Shown: positions 20,635 to 31,699 of the stretch, in pieces
How positions within the stretch are numbered: position 1 is the stretch's first letter
Layout of the letters: every line of letters starts with the position of its first letter
Source: Vitis vinifera
Lineage: Eukaryota > Streptophyta > Magnoliopsida > Vitales > Vitaceae
Length of the DNA: 64,000 bases
NCBI RefSeq assembly: GCF_030704535.1
Contig: NC_081821.1
Location: 5,967,001 to 6,031,000 of the forward strand
Reading direction: 5' to 3'
Position numbers and translations under genes: made by a program
Notes under the pieces: generated by a model
What the model was told of the DNA's origin: nothing
Databases searched by the model: none
What the model saw: the letters and a program-made list of their open reading frames with translations, nothing else

Positions 20635-20974
20635 CTGTAGGAACAAGAGGAACAGAAATTAATATTGACGGTGTTGCCGAAGCCAATACCTCAAATACCA
20701 CTCTCTTTCTGCAATTCAAAAAAGCAATCGAAAATTAATCAAACACCCACTTACATAAATACGGAGAATAGAAAAACGGGTATCAAGGAGAACAGACCTG
20801 TGTGGGGAAATCTAAAGAAGCCGATTGGGGTTTGGGTTGGGGTTGCTGGTGGTGATGACGATGATGGTGATGATGCGGCGGTGGCTTTGGAGGCAATGGC
20901 GTGAAGAGATTTATGATGTATGAGAAGAAGAGAAACAGAGGTAACCCTACCAGAAGAAACTGAGCTTGATCCAT
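20635..20974 (-). pseudogene. SELT: 5' fragment of a SELT-like thioredoxin-fold protein
   Basis: Exon 1 (20974-20798) encodes 59 residues: MDQAQFLLVGLPLFLFFSYI (signal or membrane segment), a Pro/His-rich linker with HHHHHRHHH, and SLDFPTQ. Exon 2 (20708-20635) encodes GIGFGNTVNINFCSSCSY, including the CxxC redox motif, and ends at a donor. Plant SELT-like proteins (Arabidopsis At5g58640 type) have this N-terminus and then RG.AVTMK... The exon 2 frame contains a TGA at 20693-20691, where the family has Gly, so the copy cannot give a normal protein. No later exon was found. The stop lies 13 codons before the first Cys of CxxC, so it is not the selenocysteine codon of animal SelT. Confidence 0.75.
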
Positions 20975-21209
20975 TGGAAAAGAAGGCTGGGTGATTGAGC
21001 GAGTGAGACTCTGTTTTGTAGGCCTTCTGATGTGGACTCTGAAGTGGCTGAAGAGAGAGGGCAATTTCGGAATGAAATAACACCTCACAGCAGAGTGCAT
21101 GAAATCCCTAATTTTTTTGTCATCAGTGTACATATTTTTTTTTGTGGAAAGTTGGGTTTCGAAAATGTTATTATTTTGGGATGGGCAGCCCAAAGCATAA
21201 CTTTCCCAA

Positions 21210-21294
21210 GGTAGAATAAGTAGGCCCATTGTTTATAGGGTAGAATAAGTAGGCTCATTTTTTATAGGGTAGAATAAGGAGGCCCATTTTCCAG
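21210..21294 (+). repeat. Three-copy minisatellite of about 29 bp
   Basis: GGTAGAATAAGTAGGCCCAT and two close variants recur at about 21210, 21239 and 21268. The array lies just upstream (minus-strand sense) of the SELT fragment and its presumed promoter. Confidence 0.8.
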
Positions 21295-21690
21295 ATGACA
21301 GGCCCAGAAGGCTATTAGCAAATGTGTCATGCACACCAATTCTTCAGTTCCACTTTGTGGGACTCAGTTTAAGTTGCGTAACTGAAGGAAATCAATTCTC
21401 ATCATGTTTGGAATGCTGGAATAGGGAATGGGAATTCAATTCATTACGACGGAAATCAAATCCCACTCTTGTTAAGATGATTTTGGTTCCTCTATTCTAC
21501 GTCATTTCTATCCTATTTTCATTCATATTCTCATTCTCATCCACCAAAGCAAAGGCAGGGGCAGAGTTGTGGAGTTGAAGGTTTAGATTATCACCCACTG
21601 GCCTAAACACACGATAGCAATAGCCTCATTACCACCAACTTACACTAATAATAATACTCCACCACCTAGCCTATGTCATCTCATTTTTAC

Positions 21691-23689
21691 GAGTTTAGGG
21701 TCTAAATGGCCCATTTTTGAAAAAAATTGTAACATCTAACCCATTTTTTAAACTTATGTTCAAATTGGCCTCTTTGATGCCACATAGCGCCACATCATTA
21801 AAAAAAAAAAAAAATTTCATCATTATAGTGAAAGCCCCAATTGGGAAATGCGACTTCATTTTTATACTAAAACCGCAGTTGGGAAACGCGGCTTTATATT
21901 TGTACTAAAGCCGCAGTTGGCAAACGCGGCTTCATTTTTGTATTAAAGCCGCAGTTGTCAAACGAGGCTTCATTTTTGTACTAAAGCCACGGTTGGCAAC
22001 TACGGCTTTAGTTAATTTTTATTTAAATTTAAAATTTAATGAAAAATTATTAAATTACAATTTATGAATAAAATTTAAAAATATACTTAAATAATAAATT
22101 ATTTATATTTATATTTAAAATTCTAAAATTACTTCAACAAACATAAATTGATAAATAGAAGATATTATAAATGAATATTTTATTTATTAATAAATTAATA
22201 ATCTTAAAATAATAAACTTATATAACATATAAATAATATATAAAATTGTATAATTTATTAATTTAAGATATTTAATTTGTTAATTTTTAAAATATTAATT
22301 TATTTGTATTATGATAAATTTATCTTTATCGAAATAATAGTATAGCAGTTGATAACTGAGATTTCAATTATAATATTTTTTTTTTAGTTTCAAATTTAAT
22401 TATAAACTATTAAATTACAATTTATGATTGAAATTTAAAAAATATATTTAAATAATAAATTATTTATATTTAAACTTAAAAATCTAATATTATTTCAATA
22501 AATGTAAATTAATAAATAGAAGATATTATAAATGAACGTTTTTTTATTAATAAATTAATAATCTTAAAATAATAAATCAAATATTCATTTATAATATCTT
22601 CTATTTATTAATTTATGTTTGTTGAAGTAATACTACATTCTTAAGTTTAAATATAAATAATTTATTATTTAAGTATATATTTTTAATTTCAATAATAAAT
22701 TGTAATTTAATAGTTTTTAATTAAATTTGAAAGTAAAAAAAAATTATATTTGAAATCTCAAACTTAAAAGTATACTATTATTTCGATAAAAATAAATTTA
22801 TCATTATACAAATAAATTAATATCTTAAAAAACAACAAATTAAATATCATAAATTAATAAATTATATAATTTTATATATTATTTATATGTTATATAAGTT
22901 TATTATTTTAAGATTATTAATTTATTAATAAATAAAACTTTCATTTATAATATCTTCTATTTATTAATTTATATTTGTTGAAGTAATACTAGATTTTTAA
23001 GTTTAAATATAAATAATTTATTATTTAAGTATATTTTTTAAATTTCAATCATAAATTGTAATTTAATAGTTTTTAATTAAATTTGAAAGTAAAAAAAAAT
23101 ATTATAATTGAAATCTCAGTTTTCAATTGCTATACTATTATTTCGATAAAGATAAATTTATCATAATACAAATAAATTAATATTTTAAAAATTAAAAAAT
23201 TAAAAATCTTAAATTAATAAATTATACAATTTTATATATTATTTATATGTTATATAAGTTTATTATTTTAAGATTATTAATTTATTAATAAATAAAATAT
23301 TCATTTATAATATTTTTTATTTATCAATTTATGTTTGTTGAAGTAATACTATAATTTTAAATTTAAATATAAATAATTTATTATTTAAGTATATTTTTAA
23401 ATTTCATTCATAAATTGTAATTTAATAATTTTTAATTAAATTTTAAATTTAAATAAAAATTAACTAAAGCCGCAGTTGCCAACCGCGGTTTTAGAACAAA
23501 AATGAAAGATTTAGTACAAAAATGAAGCCGCGTTTCCCAACTGCGGCTTTCACTATAATGACGAAAATAAATATTTTTTAATGACGTGGCGCCTACATGG
23601 CATCAAAGAGGCCAATTTAAACATAAGTTTAAAAAATGGGTTAGATATTACAATTTTTTTCAAAAATGGGTCATTTTGACCCAAAACTC
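21691..23689. mobile_element. Non-autonomous foldback Mutator-like element (1999 bp)
   Basis: The ends are long inverted repeats. The left end starts GAGTTTAGGGTCTAAATGGC and the right end is the reverse complement of GAGTTTTGGGTCAAAATGAC. Pairing continues inward for well over 300 bp. Each arm contains a small array of AAGCCGCAGTTGGCAAACGCGGCTTCATTTTT-type units (21830-22010; 23463-23560). The AT-rich interior is itself palindromic at several scales. Flanks CATTTTTAC (21682-21690) and CATCTTTAC (23690-23698) match in 8 of 9 positions, the 9-bp target duplication typical of the Mutator superfamily. No transposase is encoded, so it must be mobilised in trans. Confidence 0.88.
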
Positions 23690-23698
23690 CATCTTTAC

Positions 23699-26600
23699 CC
23701 ACCCTCTCCACTAACCTTACCTTTAGCTCTCCATCCTTATCCTAGTTTTATCCCCTTTCTCATCTCTCAGCTCTTTCACCTCTCCTCTTCAATCTACCCC
23801 CACCACCCATAGGCTGCAATTATCATGACACACAAAATCAAATATTGAAAATGCATATTTTTGGATCAAAAAATAAATGCGAGAGAATCAACCCAAAAAT
23901 CTTGATGAGAATTATGAATATGAAAGTCATGATGGAAGCATGAGTTTCTTGTATTGTAACCAAGAAGCTTGACTGGTGACCAGCCCTTACAGAACAGATG
24001 AGGAGATGAAGAGGGAGCCAGGGGGGCACAGAAAAGAAAGCCCCATTGGATTAGAATAAAGTGGTAGTTGAATCAAAAAAGGTGACTCTTCTTGAACTAG
24101 TTGAGGATTATTTATCTGGATGAGAAGAATGAATCCACTCCCTGCATTTCAAATTTCATTCTCAACTTCCACTATGTGCTCAAATAAAGGAAAACACGCT
24201 ACCAAGAGAAATCTTGAGCATAATAAGCTGTCAACGAAGAACGAGAGCGACATTAATAGAATCTTGGTTCTGCTAAAACCCAAAACCAAATCTCACAATG
24301 CTTACTTCTCTTGTTTCCCCTTTTATATGTGGGCACTCAAGCAACAATTTAGAGCAGTAGCCAGTAAATAAACATGGATATCTATGGACTTGCTGAAATA
24401 TAAAACACTATAGGATTATATGGTTTTATCCTGACCATCATACACACCCACTAATTGATTAAAGACTATTGACTCAACTTTGGAGCTTGGCATGGGATGG
24501 TATAGCTCAAGCCTTTAATTGTAGACAAGATATGGTTCCCAGAATGTAAACATTGGTTTTTGATGAAGGTATAATGAGCTTTGAGACCATCCCCATTTAG
24601 ATCAATTATCAAACTTCACTAATTCACAAATTTTTCAAACAAAATTAGATGGAGAAAGCTACTGCTAGGTGTGAGTGCTTCAACATGGTTCCTCTGTCAA
24701 ATGGATCTTTCAGAGGTGGGTTCTTTTCTTTTTCTTTCCTTTCCTTCTATTTTTTTGGGTGGTGTGGGGGGCAGGGAGATGTTGAGGGGCAACAAAGGGT
24801 TGACAACAACTGAGGCTGTCTCCTTCAGATGGAAGAATATTCTGTCACTTTGAAAAGTAGTTTTGTCCCATCTGCTAGCCATAGCCAGAACAGAACAGAA
24901 AACATCCCAACCAACCTGATAAAAGGTGGTATTTATCCTAGGTTGCTTTACAACCTTTGCAAATGCTAGTTGCATTTCCAGAGCGAGCTAAGAGCATTCC
25001 TTGGAAGTTGGAGATGCCAAACCTTGCACTTGGAGGGAGAGGCCTCATGCAGCTTATTAGTGTCCAAAATATGTAACCTGCAGTAGCTCCCTAAGTATTT
25101 GCTACAACTAGCATGGTCCTTTCATTGTATTGTTGCCCTCAAAATGCAACCCAAACACTAGACAACAAAGGTGCTCTAATAATCCTTAATAAAATCCAAT
25201 ACTGAAATTTATTGAGGGAAACCCTTGGCATATGATCAAACTTCTCAGGAGTGCCTGAAGCCCAGTAGGTTTTATGATGTTCTTGGCAGTGCAAGTGAGC
25301 ATGCAATAGGTGTGCTGAGTTATGGCTTTATTGAAGCCACTACCATCACTGGGTGATTCTCGCCAACTGGAGAGATACCAACATGATTTCATTTTGGATA
25401 TCCTTGTCTTGCCACAAAGCAGTAGCTGAGAAGAATAAATTCACATGGTTCTGGTCCATGTTTCACATAAAAAACCTAGACACAAAATTTGAAATTAAAT
25501 AAAGCATTCCTGATTGCCAGCCCCCTTCCAATAAATTTCCTGCAATCTGCTCAGCCACTCACACCCACAAGCTCTGGCTTGGTTAAAAGCAGTCTACCTC
25601 GAGATGTTTATTGGCCACTCAAAACTCATCCAATGTTCTTACACATAAATAAAGGCTAGCGTTTTAAATTGTCTGAAGCTTCACACTAGAAACTATACCA
25701 ATGGCTTCCGGAGCCTTATATTTCTAGTTTTCATATGGGAGATTAAGATTACTGATCGATTTTTACCATGTCTACTGGCAAAGTTTTGGTACCACTTGTG
25801 AATACAAATACAAACTGGAATGGACCTCCCTATGGCACAAAGAGCACAGATTCACAATGTTATGGGCCATAGAGATCAAAATTTTCTTGCAGCCAGTCAA
25901 TTTAGATAAATACAAGACCTTATAATAACAATCACAGATCATACAGTGGCAAAGCCACATCCAGGATCTCTTTTGCTCCTATATGGGACCATAAGGCAAG
26001 TGCAGACTGGTTTTCTGTAATCCACACATCTGCCATTACTTGTTTATAACCAAAAGTCTTGCTGGTCTCCATGATTAGGAACATTGAATTTTTCCCTTCT
26101 TTAGCATGTTGGAGAAGCATCCAACAAAAGAATATAATGATCACACATGATAACCAAATCATCCACCACTTACTACGCATTCTGAAGAAAGAATGTTCTT
26201 GGCACGTCATCTTTTCATACATGCATAAAGTCAATTGAAATTGTCTGCCTTAAGGGTGATGATTTGCTCACATGCTTCTTGTAGGGGTCTCAAAGGTCAG
26301 AGGTATACAGCACCAAGTTGCTATTCTTTATTGTAACAAAACCACCCAAATCATAGCTTCCACATGGAAAGAATTAGGCTCATGGTGGGCATCATCTGCT
26401 CCTATAGTGATTGTCAGTTTCAAACTTTTGTTACAAGTGCTTTAGGCATCAACAGATTAAGCACTGCATTCCTGGGTTATTGTTGTCATTTCGTTGGTTC
26501 TTTCTCAGGGTATTTTCACAAGCACCTCCTGTAATTCAATTTTACATGTAAAAAATGCACTTAGGACTCTCGAAAAAAAGATGACAACGTTTAGTTTCTG

Positions 26601-29526
26601 GGTGATGCAGAAGTGTAATCCCAACTACTTTAAATTGTCAAATATATTTGCACTCCTAAACAAAACACCTACAAGGAAGGATGAGTTCCTCTCTTAGCAG
26701 TAATATATCTGTTAGTAACTATTGTAAAAAGTTAGAAGCAGGTCCTTTTTTTTGCTCTTTTTCTTTTTTCAACTTAATCCCGCCATCTCATAAGGTGATG
26801 CTGATAGCAATGGAGCACAAGTGCAGTATTCACTAGAATTACTTATGATGTTTTATATTTTGTATTCTCTTCTGGAGAATGCAAAAAGTGATTGAGCATT
26901 TAATCCACCAGAATATTTCTTTAGCCTCTAAAATGTCCATTTCTAACATCTATCAAAAGTGGTTGGGCACGCATTAATTTAGGAATCATTTCTACAATGA
27001 TATCGATTGAAGACATAAAGTACACGTCCCCATACCTTGTTATGAAACACAAAACAGCATTGTTGTAAACCTGAAAAATGGAAAAGTTCTAAATATAAGG
27101 TGAAGAAAATCCAAATAGAAGCCACAGAGAACATTTTTAATTAACTATAATGATTCCATCAAGAAAGCTTAGAAGAGAAGATGGAGACAAGAAGATTTTA
27201 AGAAGAAACTCAATTGGTGAGCAAAGGAATAATCTCCCTAGCAAAGACTATTTTCTTGCACTAAGGCAACCTACATTCCCATTGCCACCCTCACATCAGT
27301 CACTGAGATGCTCATAGATGATTGATATTTCTCTTTGAAACTTTTTTACAACCACTATTCTCTCATATCTGTTGAAGATGTTGAAGTTCTTTGTATCGAA
27401 GATAAGATTTATCAAAATCATGATGCTACACATGGCAAGAAAACAGCAGAATCATTCAATAAAACAAAAAATAGGCAATTCACTTTCATGTTGTGTGTAC
27501 ACCTCATGTACGGATATGCTGTGACAGTATATATCTACTATCCATAAGACATAGCTACCACATATTTCTGCATATGTATATTAAATTGAGAGTGAGAAGG
27601 AAGCAAAGGAATATAAAGAGATGGGTGTGACTGAGAATCAGTTAAAAGAACCCAAAGCAACTTGCATTGATTTGGATAAAATATAAAAAGAAATAGTGTT
27701 AGTCTGGATATTCAAACCCCAAATGCATCTTTCTTTATAGGTGGGAAAAAGGAGAAAAGCTTTTTACAAGCACAGCTTCTCGAAAAATATATTCTTGGGG
27801 GAGGGATTTGGATCCAGCCAAAAGAGATGAGGCATATCATTGTTGGGCTTAGGTTCTTATTCCTCAATCATTTGAAGTTCCTGCATTGTGAAGATCAAAT
27901 CAAATTAAAGAAGAAAAAATATCATCTACTAATCAGAACACTTAAGCTAAGGAATCTTTGTTTAGTTTAGTAAACATATACAACATTGTTTTTGTTCAGG
28001 TTCACATTCGAAAGGCAATGTAAGGGATAAAGATGCACAAAGCATGTAAGAATAAAGATAGATTGGAGGGAAAGGAGAGTCGAGAGGTTAATAAATACCA
28101 TGACAACCAATGGTTGAGCTTGTGAATGTAGATAAAATAAAGAGAAAATTAATATTTATGTAATTTAACAATGTGGAAGTCTAGGATACCCATTGACAAG
28201 CTGTACTAGATGATTCCCAAGAAAAGTTCTTGGTCATGCATGCAATTTGATCTCACCCAAGATATCTCCACCACAATTTAGATTGGATTACATGACCACC
28301 TGTGCCCCCTCTCCCACTAATCAAGGTCTCCTGGTAAATTAAATTTGGTATTCATATTTAATAAACCCAATTCTAAAATAAATGATTAGTAGCACAGTAC
28401 TTCCTCATTCTTTAGTCATAATCTACCAAAGAACAGTGGGAGATCTTGAGAGAAGTACCTCCAACGTCCTCGTCAGGCATCAAGGAAGAATTGTCCAAAC
28501 TTTGTGCCAAAAACCCAATGCATAAGTTTGCTACTATTCAATACCCTATGGTAACAATTTGACTGCAAACAAATCTTAGAAAGGTCGCTCCTTTTCACCT
28601 ACCTAATACAAAGGCATGAATTAATACTACTTAAACAAAATCTGTAATATATAAATTATTCCACTCTTGAACTGAGATAAGCAATGAATTATAAAATAAT
28701 AACACACAAATATTTGATCCACAACCATTGCCCTGTTAATATTGAAAGTTTCATTGAATTGAGATTGGCAAGTGCAGCTAATAAGAAACATTTTATCCAC
28801 AACCTAAGAGCACCTCATATCTGATCCACCCTTTGCAAAAAGCCTCCTCTATCACTTAGACCACCCCTGTCAATATCAGGAGGGTGATATTTTATTCTGA
28901 TAATATCAGTCAGAAGGGTGATACTTTTTCTCCGCCAATAACAATGTCAAATTATTTCATAGGAAAAGGGTCCCTTGATTTTTTTAATCTTCCTAGCTTA
29001 TTAGTGGTCAATAGCCGAACATTTCCACCCACATGACCGTTAATCCTGCTAATAAAATTCCAAAAACTAATATTCTCATCTACAACCCTTGCCCTGTTAG
29101 TTTCAAATGGTTCAGTATTAAATTCAACAGGGTCCAAATCACTTAACCAAGTTGATTACAGCACAATCCAAAATATATGTATAGCTGCAAGCCCTCAAAT
29201 ATAAACTTACGCACAAGAAAGATGTAATAGACAAACTTATAATATTGCTTTCATATATAAGCAAAAAAAGCCATGTACAATGCATGGATCTCCATTCCTA
29301 GATATAAAACTACAGAACCAAATCTCGCACCTAACCAGAGCCAAGCACTTTCATTACACAACCACGACCTTTCAAGCCAACAACGGTACTGTTCTTATAA
29401 CAAGGATATTAAAACGCTAAGGAAAACCATAGTAAGTAATCTGTTTGACCTCACCATACAAGGCTTCCAAAATCATGGATGAGATCACACCCAAATCATT
29501 GTCAAACCCCATCATCAATTCATATT
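23699..29526. other. 5.8-kb intergenic region, no gene recognised
   Basis: Base composition is less AT-biased than the element to the left, and a few ORFs of 60-100 codons exist (for example minus-strand 25932-26234). None shows a known family motif or a convincing chain of splice sites. It may contain the CYP78A 3' flank and old transposon DNA. Confidence 0.4.
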
Positions 29527-31578
29527 TCAAGAGAACCTAGGAACAGCCTTGCAAACCAAGGACTGTTTCATCTCCATTGAGAGCTTGAGGCACTCAGACA
29601 AGTCCACACCAGAGTCACAAGCAACCCATTTGAAGTTTTGGAGCAATTGAGCCAACCACAGTTGCACAGTTGCTAAACCCATTGCTTTCCCAGGACAAAC
29701 CCTTCTTCCAGAGCCAAATGGTGCCAACCTAAGATCAGAACCCAAAATGCTCACATCCTCCTCCATAAAGCGACTTGGCTTGAATTCCTTAGGCTCATCC
29801 CACACAGCATCATCATGGGTTATTGCCCACATATTCACCATAGCTGTGGTGCCTGCAGGGATGAAGTGCGAACCAATGTGGGTATCATGAATGGAAAGGC
29901 GTGCCCAGGAAAGGAGCGGGCCAGGTGGATGCATGCGGAGAGTTTCCTTTACTATGGCATGGAGATAAGGGAGTTTATGAATGTCTGAATCAGACACCAG
30001 TCGGGTGGCTCCAACCACTGCATCTATTTCAGATTGGGCTTTGGATTGAATATCGGGGTGTAAAACCATTCTTGCAAGAATCCACTCCAACAGAATTGCC
30101 ACCGTGTCAGTCCCTCTAAAGATCATTTCCTGAGATTGCAACATATTTCCAATTACACAAACGTGTGAAGATTAAATAAAACACGATGATAATAAAGAAA
30201 AAGTCAAGGAAAAGAAATGCATCACCATGACAAAGCATAAATTGTAAAGCATAAGAAACAAAGACAGGAAAGAAAGAAAAGAAAGAAAATGAATCTTATC
30301 ACGGTGAAAAGAGAAACTATTCAGATTCTCAATATCTATGGATGCCCAAAAAAACAAACTTAAAGAAAAGACCTGGCTATTTCAAGCATCAATGTAACAG
30401 TAACAAAGAGGGAAAATGCATAAAAAGGCTAAAAACTAAAACATGAAAAACCTAGTGAATGCAACCACAAAAAAAAGGTCTAATGAGAAAAAAAAACCTT
30501 TGTCAAGATGTGCTGGGGAAGCACACCAAGAACAGAAAATGAACATATTTCTACAGTAGGTGATGAACCTGACAATAGAATGTTTGAAGGCGCTTACCCA
30601 TAAAACAGCAATCATATCAGAGTCGCTGAGCCTGCTTTCCTTTTCCAAATCGAGTAAGACGTCAACAAAATCGCCTGAACTGTCATCACCATCACGACCC
30701 ACTTCTCCATCACCAACCCTCCTGAGCCTGTGCTCATCTATGATCCTGGAAACAAAAACGTTCACCTTCGAAACCAACTTTTTGCATCTCTTTCTCACTC
30801 CTTGCAAGTCCAACCACCCGAGAAGCGGTAAGTGGTCACTCCAGTTGAATATACCAAGCAGTTCGTACCCTTCACTCACCAGGCTCTCAAGCTCAACCGC
30901 ATCACCAGAAACACCTTTTCCAAAGTCGTAGCTCCTTCCAAACACGCTCATCATCACATTGTTCAAAGACCCAAAATGCAACACTTTCTTCACCTTCACC
31001 TCACCTTTCTTCTCCATCAAAACCCTAATCTCATCCACCATTTTCAACCCAATAGTCCTCCGAAACTCCCCGAAACCAGCGATTCTCCTCGGACTGAACA
31101 AATGGGTGGCCGAAATCCTCCTCAGATTTCTCCAGTACACCCCGAACGGAGCAAAACCCATTGCTCGGTGGAATAAAAGCTCATAAGCCGACTCCTTCAC
31201 TGGTCGGTCCGCGAACGCCGAACTGTTCAGAATCTCCTTGGCTGTTTCCGGTTGGCTGGAGATAATGAAACGAGTAAAGCCAACCGAAAAAGCCATCAAT
31301 GGCGCAGCTTCAGAAACACGAGCCAGCTTGGCCAGAACCCTATGAGTCAGAGAGCCAGTGAAGGCGAAAACAAGACCTATCAGAGGTAACCCAGAAGGGC
31401 CAGGAATGGCGCTACGTGCTTTAGCCTTGGACATAGCCCAAGCTAAACCACCAGGCACAAGCCAGAAACCAAAGACGCCAACGAACAAAACCACACACAA
31501 GAACAGTTCCAAACTTAGAACTGGCGAGGACCCAGTTCCCGGAACGAACGAAAAGTAGTTTTCCGACGACATTTTCAC
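29527..31578 (-). CDS. CYP78A5: Cytochrome P450 of the CYP78A family, KLUH (CYP78A5)-like
   Basis: ER-anchored haem monooxygenase. CYP78A5/KLUH in Arabidopsis promotes organ growth and seed size, apparently through a mobile signal; its substrate is not settled. Two exons, 31578-30598 and 30129-29527, join at [13 protein letters not shown] to give 527 residues. Residues 20-50 form the membrane anchor, followed by the hinge [11 protein letters not shown]. Also visible are the I-helix RGTDT (332-336), the K-helix KETLR (Glu389, Arg392), PSRF in the PERF position, and the haem loop [10 protein letters not shown] (465-474, Cys472). [20 protein letters not shown] and [15 protein letters not shown] are KLUH-like signatures. 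The intron position in the I-helix is the usual one in CYP78A. All catalytic residues are present. The subfamily member is judged by recalled similarity. Confidence 0.9.
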
Positions 31579-31686
31579 AAGGTAGAGCCGTAGAGCTCCC
31601 CGGGAGAGACACCAAGGGAAGAGGATAGAGAAACGAAAGAGAGAGAAGTAGAGAAGTTGCAGGAGACGAAGTGCGTGGCGAGGGCG

Positions 31687-31695
31687 GTTAAATAG
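31687..31695 (-). promoter_or_regulatory. Possible TATA box of the CYP78A gene
   Basis: Minus-strand CTATTTAAC lies about 110 bp upstream of the first ATG, a usual distance for a plant TATA box. It is preceded on that strand by ATTCCAACTT and followed by a GC-richer 5' UTR-like stretch. Assigned by position and motif only. Confidence 0.4.
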
Positions 31696-31699
31696 AAGT

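Noticed and set aside
20691-20693. TGA in the SELT-like exon as a selenocysteine codon
   Set aside because: It lies 13 codons before the CxxC motif and replaces a family Gly. The redox motif itself is encoded as Cys-x-x-Cys, and land plants lack the selenocysteine machinery.
24120-24371. 83-codon ORF as a small gene
   Set aside because: No motif or homologue recognised, and no supporting signals around it.
25932-26234. 100-codon minus-strand ORF in the 23.7-29.5 kb gap
   Set aside because: One hydrophobic segment but no family resemblance, splice context or promoter. Length is within chance expectation.
30560-31176. Open reading frames of 114-123 codons opposite CYP78A exon 1
   Set aside because: They are antisense shadows of the P450 coding exon, with Ser/Pro/Thr-rich composition and no family motif.
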